Shown here one piece after another: positions 7,885-15,725 of a stretch of 22,422 nucleotides of DNA (positions are counted from its first letter, which is position 1; each line of letters starts with the position of its first letter). This stretch comes from CAZJKE01 sp964546585 (GTDB lineage: Bacteria > Planctomycetota > Phycisphaerae > Phycisphaerales > SM1A02). The DNA is taken from assembly GCA_964546585.1 (NCBI GenBank), contig CAZJKE010000033.1, positions 1 through 22,422 of the forward strand, read 5' to 3'. Below the pieces are notes generated by a model, which ran no database searches, was not told the origin of the DNA, and saw only the letters and a list, made by a program, of their open reading frames with translations. Made by a program: the position numbers and the translations under genes.

Positions 7885-8637
7885 TCAGCCGTCGCGTCTC
7901 GGACCGCGCCGGCGGGGCTGCACACCAAGCCGCGTGCCCTCTCCGGTAGGCTCGTCCTCTTCGCCCTCGACTTTGGGAAGCCGCTCTCCGGCCGGTCGAC
8001 GACCAGTGGTATGGTCGTGGATGATGGCCACGGCTTCCGCTGGGTCATCCACAAGACTGAAGAGATCCAGATCGGCCTCGTCGATTGTCTGGAACTGTTC
8101 CGCCATGGTGCCTCGTACCCAGTCAATGAGGCTGCCCCAATAGTCGCTTCCAATGAGTACCACGGGAAAGGGCTTGATCTTCAGGGTCTGGAGAAGCGTG
8201 AGCGACTCAAAGAACTCGTCCATTGTCCCGAAGCCGCCTGGGAGAATCACGAAGCCGCTTGCGTACTTGACGAACATTACCTTGCGAATGAAGAAGTATC
8301 GGAAATCCAACTCGATGTTCTGATAGGGGTTGGGGAGTTGCTCGTGCGGCAGCGAGATGTTGAGCCCAACGGATGTCCCCCCCGCTTCAAACGCACCTTT
8401 GTTCGCCGCCTCCATCAGGCCGGGGCCGCCGCCGGTGATCACCGCGTACCCCTCGTTGGCAAGCAACGCTCCGCACTTCTCCGCCACTGCAAAATAGGGG
8501 CTCCCGGGCGGGATCCTCGCCGAACCAAAGACGCTCACTGCAGCCGGAAGATGGCTGAGCGTGTCCATGGCGTCCACGAACTCACCCATGATCCGCAGGA
8601 CCCGCCATGATTCAGCGGACAAGCTGGGTTCGGGCAT
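7885..8637 (-). CDS. LOG-family (TIGR00730) nucleotide 5'-monophosphate phosphoribohydrolase-like protein
   Basis: Rossmann-fold protein of 250 residues. Characterised LOG enzymes hydrolyse nucleoside 5'-monophosphates (AMP or cytokinin nucleotides) to free base plus ribose 5-phosphate. The nucleotide-binding GGGPGLMEAANKGA (69-82) and the catalytic signature PGGFGTMDE (133-141) are intact, with the upstream FFIRKVMFVKYASGFVILPG block also conserved. The start at 8637 has a modest AAGAG upstream. Oddly, the last 40 residues form a charged, Arg/Glu/Gly/Pro-rich disordered tail (from about TTGRRPAGER onward) beyond the catalytic fold. It is the first gene of the five-gene minus-strand run, 49 bases from DUF47, and diverges from folC. 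It is often annotated 'lysine decarboxylase-like', which is wrong for the family. True substrate unknown. Confidence 0.92.
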   Translation of the reverse strand: MPEPSLSAESWRVLRIMGEFVDAMDTLSHLPAAVSVFGSARIPPGSPYFAVAEKCGALLANEGYAVITGGGPGLMEAANKGAFEAGGTSVGLNISLPHEQLPNPYQNIELDFRYFFIRKVMFVKYASGFVILPGGFGTMDEFFESLTLLQTLKIKPFPVVLIGSDYWGSLIDWVRGTMAEQFQTIDEADLDLFSLVDDPAEAVAIIHDHTTGRRPAGERLPKVEGEEDEPTGEGTRLGVQPRRRGPRRDG

Positions 8638-8690
8638 GGTTGTCTCTTGCCCCTTTGCTTTCTAACTCTTGTGCCGACAGTTGGTTACAT

Positions 8691-8710
8691 GCTCCGATTT
8701 GAATCGGAGC
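8691..8710. promoter_or_regulatory. Inverted repeat, candidate operator between LOG gene and folC
   Basis: Perfect inverted repeat with nine-base arms GCTCCGATT and AATCGGAGC separated by TG. It lies in the 99-base gap between divergent start codons and overlaps the predicted folC -35 box (8699-8704). A dimeric repressor binding here would block folC and possibly the LOG operon. No T-tract follows on either strand, so a terminator is less likely. The protein that would bind is unknown. Confidence 0.5.
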
Positions 8711-8727
8711 GGCCAAAATGATACACT
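8699..8727 (+). promoter_or_regulatory. Sigma-70-like promoter for the folC-leuS operon
   Basis: TTGAAT (8699-8704), a 17-base spacer and TACACT (8722-8727) preceded by TG-N form an extended -10 promoter. The start of transcription would fall near 8734. That is upstream of the ATG at 8737 by only a few bases and downstream of the GTG at 8731. The predicted mRNA is thus nearly leaderless, consistent with the lack of a clear Shine-Dalgarno sequence. Confidence 0.55.
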
Positions 8728-8736
8728 GGGGTGTCT

Positions 8737-10167
8737 ATGGCTGCTGCATCAACAACCACAACGCGGACAAAAACCACCAAGAAGAAGAAGAAGAGTTCGG
8801 GGAAAGGGAAAGCCGCTCCGCGAATCAGAACCTTCTCCGCAGCGATCAGGCACCTCATGGCTCAGCCGCATATCGAGCGGATGCGGGTGGTTGCCTATGA
8901 CGAAAACACCTTCAAACTGGGGCGGATGCGGGCCCTGCTCGCGGCGATGGGAAATCCCCATCAGGAGATCGAAACGGTCCATGTCGCCGGCACGGTGGGC
9001 AAGGGATCAACCGTCGCGATGCTCGCCAACATGCTCGCTGGCTGCGGGTACACGGTCGGCCAGTTCACCTCGCCCCATCTCGTTGATCTCCGGGAGCGGA
9101 TCCGTATCAACGACGATCTGGTGTCCGAGGATCGGTTTACCACCCTCATCAGAGAGATCGCTGCCGCGGCATCTCGCCGCCGGCTCAAGCCTACATTCTT
9201 CGAATTCATGACTGCTGCCGCCTTGCAGCACTTTGCCAGCGAGGCCGTCGATATCGCCCTCATCGAAACCGGTCTCGGTGGCCGACTGGACGCCACGAAT
9301 GTCATCACGCCCATCCTTTCACTGATCACGCGGATCGATCTCGATCACACGCATGTCCTTGGCGACAAGGTCGAAGATATCGCCCGCGAAAAGGCGGGGA
9401 TTCTGAAGCCGAATGTACCCGCGATCAGCGTGCCTCAGACCGGCAGCGTCGTTGCAACCGTTCGCACCGCCGCCGAAGAACAGGGAACCACCGTCAAGGT
9501 CATTGGCAAGGAGATTGAGTTCAGTTCCCGATTCGGCGTCGGAGGCAACACGCAACCCAGCACCCGCATCTGTCTGATCAGCGGTGGTACGCAGTACATG
9601 CATGTCCCTGTACCGCTGAGAGGCGAACATCAGGCCGACAACTGCGCGCTGGCCATGGCTGCCATGGCGGCGCTCAGTGAACTCGGATTCGACATTCCAG
9701 AAGGATCCATCTACGAAAGCCTCGCGGCAACAACGATGGAAGGCCGCATGGAACTCGTCTGGAAACGGCCTCGCATTCTCGTAGACGGCGCGCACAATCC
9801 CGTTGCCTTGAAGACACTCGTCCGCTGCATCGGTGCACACATCCCCTATGACTCGATGATCTGCATCTTTGGGTGTTGTCAGGACAAGGATGTGGATGCC
9901 ATGCTGCAGGAGATCGCCCTCGGTGCCGACAAGATCATCTTTACTCGCACGACGGAGAACCCTCGCGCCGCGGATCCCATCGACCTGCAACGGCGTTTCG
10001 CAAAGATCAGCAGCAAGATGTCGCAGATCGTTCGCACATTGCCGGAGGCCATTGAGGTGGCCGCAAGAGGCGTGGGTAAGGAAGACCTCATCTGCGTCAC
10101 CGGCAGTTTCTACCTCGTGGGCGAAACCAAATCTCACCTCGCCACAGTTGCGGCCAGGGATACCTGA
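8737..10167 (+). CDS. folC: Folylpolyglutamate synthase / dihydrofolate synthase family (FolC)
   Basis: Mur-ligase-like ATP-dependent enzyme of 476 residues that adds glutamate to folates and, in bifunctional members, to dihydropteroate. The P-loop HVAGTVGKGST (82-92), QFTSPHLVDLRERI (109-122), ETGLGGRLDATN (177-188), DLDHTHVLGD (201-210), REKAGILKP (217-225) and VDGAHNP are FolC hallmarks. The Gly-Thr-Asn of the usual P-loop reads Gly-Thr-Val here. The first 28 residues are a Thr/Lys-rich disordered extension, including five consecutive lysines, absent from typical FolC. I prefer the ATG at 8737 over the GTG at 8731 because of the promoter position. leuS follows after 26 bases, so cotranscription is likely. 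Whether it also has dihydrofolate synthase activity cannot be told here. Confidence 0.93.
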   Translation: MAAASTTTTRTKTTKKKKKSSGKGKAAPRIRTFSAAIRHLMAQPHIERMRVVAYDENTFKLGRMRALLAAMGNPHQEIETVHVAGTVGKGSTVAMLANMLAGCGYTVGQFTSPHLVDLRERIRINDDLVSEDRFTTLIREIAAAASRRRLKPTFFEFMTAAALQHFASEAVDIALIETGLGGRLDATNVITPILSLITRIDLDHTHVLGDKVEDIAREKAGILKPNVPAISVPQTGSVVATVRTAAEEQGTTVKVIGKEIEFSSRFGVGGNTQPSTRICLISGGTQYMHVPVPLRGEHQADNCALAMAAMAALSELGFDIPEGSIYESLAATTMEGRMELVWKRPRILVDGAHNPVALKTLVRCIGAHIPYDSMICIFGCCQDKDVDAMLQEIALGADKIIFTRTTENPRAADPIDLQRRFAKISSKMSQIVRTLPEAIEVAARGVGKEDLICVTGSFYLVGETKSHLATVAARDT

Positions 10168-10193
10168 GGCGCTTCCCGCTGGAGCCTCTTTTC

Positions 10194-12995
10194 ATGCCCA
10201 CGGCGAAAACAGGCAAGTCCGCCCCACGGGAACCTGATCGACCATTCCGTTACTGCGGCACGCTTGCTGACACAATCGAACCTCGGTGGCAGGAGCGGTG
10301 GGCAGCAGACCGCACGTTCGCCACACCAAATCCAGGCGACGCAGGGTTTGACCCAGCACGTCCAAAGTTCTATTGCCTTGACATGTTCCCCTACCCTTCA
10401 GGCGCAGGTCTCCATGTTGGCCACCCCGTTGGATACATCGGCAGCGACATCATCTCCCGCTACCGCCGCATGCGAGGCGACAATGTGTTGCACCCGATGG
10501 GATGGGATGCCTTCGGTCTGCCCGCTGAACAATATGCCATCGAAACCGGTGTTCATCCGGCGGAAACGACGCGACAGGCCATCGACTCCTTTCGTCGACA
10601 ACTGCAGCGGCTCGGTTTTTCCTACGACTGGGATCGCGAGTTCGCAACCATCGATACGGAGTACTACCGCTGGACACAGTGGATCTGGCTGCAAGCCTAC
10701 AACGCCTGGTACGACCACGACGCGGACAAGGCCCGTCCAATCACCGACTTGATTGCCGAGTTGGAGTCGGGCAACCGGCTTGCAAACGGCGAACGGTGGT
10801 CGTCGCTGGATGACGATGCGCGGCGATCATTTCTCGATGATCACCGACTTGCATTCATCAGCGAACAGGTTGTGAACTGGTGTCCTGCGCTAGGTACAGC
10901 GCTTGCAAATGAAGAGGTCATTGACGGTCGTTCGGAACGAGGCGGACATACGGTTCACCGCCTGCCCCTTCGCCAGTGGATGTTCCGCATCACGGAGTAC
11001 GCCGATCGGCTGCTCGCCGATCTTGATGAACTCGACTGGCCCGAATCAACCCGCATCATGCAGACCGAGTGGATCGGCCGAAGCGAAGGGGCTGACATCC
11101 TCTTTGATGTTATTGGCGGCGAGGCCCTGCGGGTCTACACAACGCGGCCGGACACGATCTTTGGCGCGACATTCATGGTGATCGCTCCTGAACATCCTCT
11201 GGTGGATGCGATCCTGTCGAATTCGCCCGATGGATGTGACGATGATGCTGTTCGCAACTATGTGAAAGAAACACGCAATCGCGCGGATGTCGATCGCATG
11301 GCCGATAGCGGTGAGAAGTCCGGCGTCTTCAGTGGTCTGCACGCTGTCAACCCTGCAACCTGCGACGAGATACCCGTCTGGATCGCCGACTACGTGCTGA
11401 TGGGATACGGCCACGGCGCCATCATGGCGGTGCCGGCTCATGATGAACGCGATCACGCATTTGCAGCGCAGCATGGCATTCCAGTCAATCAGGTCGTTGC
11501 GCCCCCGACCGATGCGGCTGATGAACCTTGTTACAGCGGTGATGGCACCGCCATGAATTCCGCTGGATCGGAAGTCACCATCGACGGACTTGCGACTGCC
11601 GAGGCCAAGGCAACGATCATCGACTGGCTCGGAGAGAGCAACCGCGGTGAAGGACGGGTGAATTACAGACTTCGCGACTGGCTCTTTGCGCGACAGCGAT
11701 ATTGGGGCGAACCGTTCCCGATCGTCTTTGACGAGCACGGCGACCACTATCCGATTTCCGAGAACGCACTGCCAGTTGAACTTCCGCCACTGGAGGACTT
11801 CACACCCGTCGAATCCGGAACGCCACAGCCGCTGCTTGCCAAGGCAGAGGACTGGTTGCACACCACGGCTGGCGAAGCGGGTGTCGACGCGTCGCTGCTC
11901 TCCCCGGATACGCCGGTGACTCGCGAGGCCAATACCATGCCGGGTTGGGCCGGATCGTGCTGGTACTACCTTCGCTACTGCAGCCCTCGATGCGATGACC
12001 GCTTCGTCGATTCCGAAGCCGAGCGATACTGGCTTCACGACGGCGTGGATCTGTACATCGGCGGCGCCGAACATGCAGTGCTGCATCTGCTCTACGCGCG
12101 GTTCTGGCACAAGATGCTCCATGACCTCGGCGAGGTGTCATCGAGCGAGCCATTCCGGAAGATGTTTCACCAGGGCATGCTGACGAGCTTCGCGTTTCAG
12201 CGATCCGACTCATCGCTTGTTCCTGTCGATGCCGTTTCAGAACAACCCGACGGCACATTCGTCGAGGCCGCAACCGGCGATCCCGTGACGCGGGTCGTTG
12301 CGAAGATGAGCAAGTCACTTCGCAATGTCGTCAACCCGGACACCGTGATCGAGGAATACGGCGCCGACACAATGCGGCTCTACGAGATGTACATGGGTCC
12401 GCTCGACGCGTCGGCACCCTGGAACACGCGGGACATCGTCGGCGTCCATCGGTTTCTTCAGCGTCTGTGGCGACTGGCGGTTGATGAGAACACCGGCGAA
12501 CTCACCGTTCGGGACACTCCGGTCGAATCGGTCGAGCGATCTCTGCACGCAGCGATTGCTAAGGTTGGGGACGACATCGAACGGCTGGCATACAACACCG
12601 CCATCGCGGCCATGATCGAATTCGTCAATGTCGCCACCGCTGAAGGTGGGGTAACCGGCGATCAACTCAACCGCTTCTGCCGAATCCTCGGGCCTTTCGC
12701 ACCCCACATTGCCGAGGAACTTCACGCCATGCTCGGCAACGACACCTCGGTGTCGCTGTGCCCGTGGCCCGACCACGATCCCGCCATGCTGCAATCTGAT
12801 GAGATCGAATTGCCGGTGCAGATCATGGGCAAAGTCCGTGGGAAAGTCTGCATACCGGCAGGCGCAGATGCGGCCGCGTCCGAAGCAGCAGTGCTGGCCG
12901 ATCCGAAGATCATCGAGTCGCTCGGCGGCGCTTCCGTTCGCAAGGTCATCGTCGTACCGGGCAAAATCATCAACATCGTGACGGGGCAACCATGA
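10194..12995 (+). CDS. leuS: Leucyl-tRNA synthetase
   Basis: Class I aminoacyl-tRNA synthetase of 933 residues that charges tRNA-Leu and edits mischarged products. The catalytic HIGH motif is HVGH (74-77) within FPYPSGAGLHVGHPVGY. KMSKS is exact at 704-708. The CP1 editing domain shows TTRPDTIFGATF and GYGHGAIMAVPAHDERDHAF, with the conserved editing aspartate. The C-terminal VQIMGKVRGK block is also typical. It is longer than E. coli LeuRS (860 residues). The extra length is in an insert after the HIGH region (about 180-220, ITDLIAELESGNRLANGERW) and in hinge segments. The ATG at 10194 has GGAG about ten bases upstream. The stop overlaps the next start as ATGA. Confidence 0.97.
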   Translation: MPTAKTGKSAPREPDRPFRYCGTLADTIEPRWQERWAADRTFATPNPGDAGFDPARPKFYCLDMFPYPSGAGLHVGHPVGYIGSDIISRYRRMRGDNVLHPMGWDAFGLPAEQYAIETGVHPAETTRQAIDSFRRQLQRLGFSYDWDREFATIDTEYYRWTQWIWLQAYNAWYDHDADKARPITDLIAELESGNRLANGERWSSLDDDARRSFLDDHRLAFISEQVVNWCPALGTALANEEVIDGRSERGGHTVHRLPLRQWMFRITEYADRLLADLDELDWPESTRIMQTEWIGRSEGADILFDVIGGEALRVYTTRPDTIFGATFMVIAPEHPLVDAILSNSPDGCDDDAVRNYVKETRNRADVDRMADSGEKSGVFSGLHAVNPATCDEIPVWIADYVLMGYGHGAIMAVPAHDERDHAFAAQHGIPVNQVVAPPTDAADEPCYSGDGTAMNSAGSEVTIDGLATAEAKATIIDWLGESNRGEGRVNYRLRDWLFARQRYWGEPFPIVFDEHGDHYPISENALPVELPPLEDFTPVESGTPQPLLAKAEDWLHTTAGEAGVDASLLSPDTPVTREANTMPGWAGSCWYYLRYCSPRCDDRFVDSEAERYWLHDGVDLYIGGAEHAVLHLLYARFWHKMLHDLGEVSSSEPFRKMFHQGMLTSFAFQRSDSSLVPVDAVSEQPDGTFVEAATGDPVTRVVAKMSKSLRNVVNPDTVIEEYGADTMRLYEMYMGPLDASAPWNTRDIVGVHRFLQRLWRLAVDENTGELTVRDTPVESVERSLHAAIAKVGDDIERLAYNTAIAAMIEFVNVATAEGGVTGDQLNRFCRILGPFAPHIAEELHAMLGNDTSVSLCPWPDHDPAMLQSDEIELPVQIMGKVRGKVCIPAGADAAASEAAVLADPKIIESLGGASVRKVIVVPGKIINIVTGQP

Positions 12996-14185
12996 CGACA
13001 CTGGATCAAGACACTGCACCACCGTGGCGGCTGGACATTCCAGAACCCACGGATCTGCATGCGCTGCTCGCGATCGAGGACGTTCCAGAGATGGAACAGA
13101 TCGGGCAGGCAGTCGCGACATTCGCTGGCGAGACGATCGATGCTGTACCGATGGATGCGCCGCAGGAGTTCATGGTCTGGTTCATGCGCATGAGCGTACG
13201 AGGTCTGCCATCGGATCTGGCAGTCTGGATCGAACACCCCAGTGACGATCTCCTGAGCGTAGCGGAGGTTGAGGGCGGCATTGTGCTCGGCGTGCAGACC
13301 ATGCTGAGCGCAGATGATCCACTGACACACTTTGTCAATCTGTTCCGGCTGATTGCTGGAAGCCTCCCCGAGGTGTGCGGCATCGGCGATCTGGTGACCG
13401 GCAGGTGGCATCCGCGGGAGGTCATAGACAACTACTACCTTTCGGACGAAACGGAACCGGCCGAGAGCGTGCTGTGGGTCACCCACCACCTGCATGACCG
13501 TGATGTCGTCTGCACAAACGGGCTCGCGCGCTGCGGCCGGGCAGAACTCGCAATGATTGATGTCCCGGACGAGGATGCCGCAGCAGCAGTAGATTTGATC
13601 GATGGCGTCGCTGCGTTGTCGCTTGAATCAGCTTTGCCGGAAGTGGGCGTCGCGATGGAACTTGGCCACGAACTCACAGTCTCGCTCCGCGACTGGGAAC
13701 AACTGCCGACCTCCGACATTCCAATGCCCGGGCCGTGTGGCGTCATTGCCGCCGTGGATGGTGGATTCCCCACAGATGTGTTGCAACGGATGCGACAAGG
13801 TGACGCATCCATTGCCAGAACCATGCGATCAACGCGGCGGCGTGCGGTGTCCGCCCGCGACACCTGGGATCTTGTCCTCACCGTGGCGAGGCTGATCGGA
13901 CAGCGTGATGATGCTGCGTGCCTGGTTCAGGTTCCATATGCCGCAGAGGATGACGCGAACGGGCGACGGGAGCATCTCTGGTTCCGAATTGTGGACCAGG
14001 ATGGCCAGAGCGTTATCGCGGAGTTGGCACATGCCCCGCGTGTTGCCCAAGGTCTGACCCCCGGGCACCGCGAGACAATCGCACGCGATGACATCACCGA
14101 CTGGCTGGTCATGACACCTATCGGTCCCCTCGGCACTGACGACATCGATGCCATCCACGACTTTGTCGATCAACTGGGCGGTTGA
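12992..14185 (+). CDS. DUF2314/DUF4026-like protein, function unknown
   Basis: A soluble acidic protein of 397 residues. The C-terminal part (about 310-380) resembles DUF2314: a REHLWFRIVDQDGQSVIAELAH stretch, then RVAQGLTPGHRETIARDDITDWLV, matching the family's 'EHmWv.v...l...p.....l..Gd.v....i.DW' pattern. The N-terminal 300 residues resemble the DUF4026 part of two-domain proteins of this kind, but I recognise this only loosely. No signal peptide, membrane segment or catalytic motif is evident. Its ATG overlaps the leuS stop by four bases, so it is probably translated by coupling with leuS. It ends ten bases from the convergent DUF2007 gene. Role unknown; a connection with translation or leucylation is only positional. 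Confidence 0.75.
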   Translation: MTTLDQDTAPPWRLDIPEPTDLHALLAIEDVPEMEQIGQAVATFAGETIDAVPMDAPQEFMVWFMRMSVRGLPSDLAVWIEHPSDDLLSVAEVEGGIVLGVQTMLSADDPLTHFVNLFRLIAGSLPEVCGIGDLVTGRWHPREVIDNYYLSDETEPAESVLWVTHHLHDRDVVCTNGLARCGRAELAMIDVPDEDAAAAVDLIDGVAALSLESALPEVGVAMELGHELTVSLRDWEQLPTSDIPMPGPCGVIAAVDGGFPTDVLQRMRQGDASIARTMRSTRRRAVSARDTWDLVLTVARLIGQRDDAACLVQVPYAAEDDANGRREHLWFRIVDQDGQSVIAELAHAPRVAQGLTPGHRETIARDDITDWLVMTPIGPLGTDDIDAIHDFVDQLGG

Positions 14186-14202
14186 GACAGCGGCCTTAGC
14201 CG
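14186..14202. other. Ten-base convergent junction of the leuS and tpiA operons
   Basis: The stops of the DUF2314-like and DUF2007-like genes are ten bases apart. A minimal hairpin CGGC/GCCG (14191-14194 and 14199-14202) has the minus-strand stop in its loop, but it is too short to be a confident terminator. Confidence 0.4.
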
Positions 14203-14582
14203 GACAGTTGCAGCACAACCAGAACGAGGCCGGTGATCGCGGCAAACGCTACTGCAACCGCCGCCAACTTTGCCGCGAGCGGCATGCCTGGGCGTAGATT
14301 GGCCGGCCAATTTCCACCTTCGAGCCCGAGTTCGTCCCAGTCGATGTCTATTGAGTCCCGCCGATTGGCGGCCAGCGTGTGCCTCGCCTTCTCCAGGTCC
14401 TCGGTTCGCACCTGCAGTGGCACGCCCAATTTCCCGTCGGAAAACGATACGCCGATGCCCGCAGCGGGAGACGCAAAGACGAATGCCTCAATGCCGTTGT
14501 CCCGAAGCACGATCGCCAGCAAGTTTGCCTCGAATTCACTTGGCGGCGCGCAGAGCGTGACTAGATCCTTGCCGTCCTGCAT
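14196..14582 (-). CDS. DUF2007-like small protein with C-terminal membrane anchor
   Basis: A 128-residue protein. The N-terminal 75 residues (DLVTLCAPPSEFEANLLAIV, DNGIEAFVF, GVPLQVRTEDLEKARHTL) match the DUF2007 'putative signal transducing' fold, a small ferredoxin-like domain. A linker rich in Asp/Glu follows, then one hydrophobic helix at about 102-126 ending two residues before the C-terminus. It therefore looks tail-anchored with the domain in the cytosol. I chose the ATG at 14582, which overlaps the stop of the upstream kinase gene as TGATG and begins exactly where the family begins. A start at 14657 would add 25 residues read inside the kinase gene. Last gene of the tpiA operon. Function unknown. 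Confidence 0.82.
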   Translation of the reverse strand: MQDGKDLVTLCAPPSEFEANLLAIVLRDNGIEAFVFASPAAGIGVSFSDGKLGVPLQVRTEDLEKARHTLAANRRDSIDIDWDELGLEGGNWPANLRPGMPLAAKLAAVAVAFAAITGLVLVVLQLSG

Positions 14583-15691
14583 CAGTTGAAACTGTCCTCG
14601 GTACTCGAAGGCGGCTGAATAACTTCGATCACCCGGTCCCGACGGGTCATGAGCCATCTCAGTTTTCGCTCGATCATTCGAAGAAAGGTCGAACCCTTCA
14701 CCGTGCCGAACATGCCGGTGCGAGCAATTGGGATGACGCTCTCGACAATCATGGCCTCAATCATGAGATCTGGAATCATCGTTCGCTCCGATGCCATGAG
14801 CGGTTCAGTTGCAAACTGATCGTAGGCCTGCACGAGTGACCGAATGGTCTGGCCCCGAAAGGTGTCAGGCCACTCCTCGACGCGATCCGGATCCCCCATC
14901 CGCATCGATAACTGCAGCGCGCCGTTGGCCACATCGGTAACCCGCCTCGCAAGATGCAGTGAATCAAAGTCCAGCACGGCAATAATGTCCATGTCCTGAT
15001 ACAGCAAATTCCCGGGATGCCAGTCTCCGTGCACAATCCACATTGGCAATGACGCGAACTCCATCGCATCGATCCGCTTCGCCGCATCGGCATACTGCTC
15101 CTGCAAATACCCAAGCGTGTCCTCCATGCCGATCAGGTCATCTGCCGTCTCGTTCTTGGCAAGCTCAGTGCCGAGCATGTTCATCGCACCCACCACCTTC
15201 TCCGGGTCGTGAAAACCGCCGGTTCTTGGTGCCATCTCTCGGGGAAAGTCTGTGAGAAGATCGTGCATGTGCGCCAACACACGGCCTGCCTCTGCCGCAG
15301 ACCGATTCGACTTGTCAAATCGCGTGCCGTGAATGAATCGAAACAGCTCGTAGATCCGGCCCTCATGCCGCACCAGCGTCTCGCCCTCCGTCGACATCAC
15401 GAGCCCGGCAACCGGAAAACGATGTTCGGCGAGCCGCCGCTGGACTGCATGCGCGAACTCGACACGATCAAGATCATCTCGCCCCGCTGCGCGCCGCTTG
15501 AGAATAAAATCACCTTCCCGGGTACGGATGACAACCTTGGGCGCCCGACGCGATCCCTTCTTGAAATCGGAAATCCGTTCCACACTTCCAATGTCGTATC
15601 GGCTCAACACGATCGCCAGATCGCTGCCGTCGATCTGCTCGATGTCGCTTGCCTCCTCGTGCAGTGGCCCGAGGTGCGGCGCGCGATCCAT
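14582..15691 (-). CDS. APH/ChoK-fold phosphotransferase
   Basis: Small-molecule kinase of the aminoglycoside phosphotransferase / choline kinase / homoserine kinase-II fold, about 369 residues. The catalytic loop HGDWHPGNLLY (221-231) carries the base Asp223. Mg2+-binding Asp241 lies in AVLDFDSL. An N-lobe lysine in DFILKRRA and the middle block YELFRFIHGTRFDKSN fit the fold. The N-terminus (YDIGSVERISDFKKGSRRAPKVVIRT) resembles homoserine kinase type II / HipA-distant kinases more than antibiotic-resistance enzymes, so I would not call it a resistance gene. The ATG at 15691 is preceded by AGGA; a GTG at 15712 is an in-frame alternative, 13 bases after yicC. Substrate unknown. It overlaps the DUF2007 gene by one base. 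Confidence 0.85.
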   Translation of the reverse strand: MDRAPHLGPLHEEASDIEQIDGSDLAIVLSRYDIGSVERISDFKKGSRRAPKVVIRTREGDFILKRRAAGRDDLDRVEFAHAVQRRLAEHRFPVAGLVMSTEGETLVRHEGRIYELFRFIHGTRFDKSNRSAAEAGRVLAHMHDLLTDFPREMAPRTGGFHDPEKVVGAMNMLGTELAKNETADDLIGMEDTLGYLQEQYADAAKRIDAMEFASLPMWIVHGDWHPGNLLYQDMDIIAVLDFDSLHLARRVTDVANGALQLSMRMGDPDRVEEWPDTFRGQTIRSLVQAYDQFATEPLMASERTMIPDLMIEAMIVESVIPIARTGMFGTVKGSTFLRMIERKLRWLMTRRDRVIEVIQPPSSTEDSFN

Positions 15692-15725
15692 GCTGTCCTG
15701 TTCGTCGGGCACGGCGAGGGAGGAG

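Noticed and set aside
7836..8153. N-terminal extension of the DUF47 protein (106 codons)
   Set aside because: It is a shadow of the LOG gene. The family begins at the ATG at 7835, which has a Shine-Dalgarno sequence.
8691..8710. The inverted repeat as an intrinsic terminator
   Set aside because: It lies between divergent starts rather than after a gene end and has no T-tract on either strand.
11046..12122. 358-codon minus-strand ORF opposite leuS
   Set aside because: It overlaps a complete, motif-rich leuS and has no recognisable domain; it is a shadow frame.
14582..15691. Kinase gene as an aminoglycoside resistance gene
   Set aside because: Only the general APH fold is visible. The context (tpiA-secG-yicC operon) and the N-lobe do not resemble resistance enzymes.
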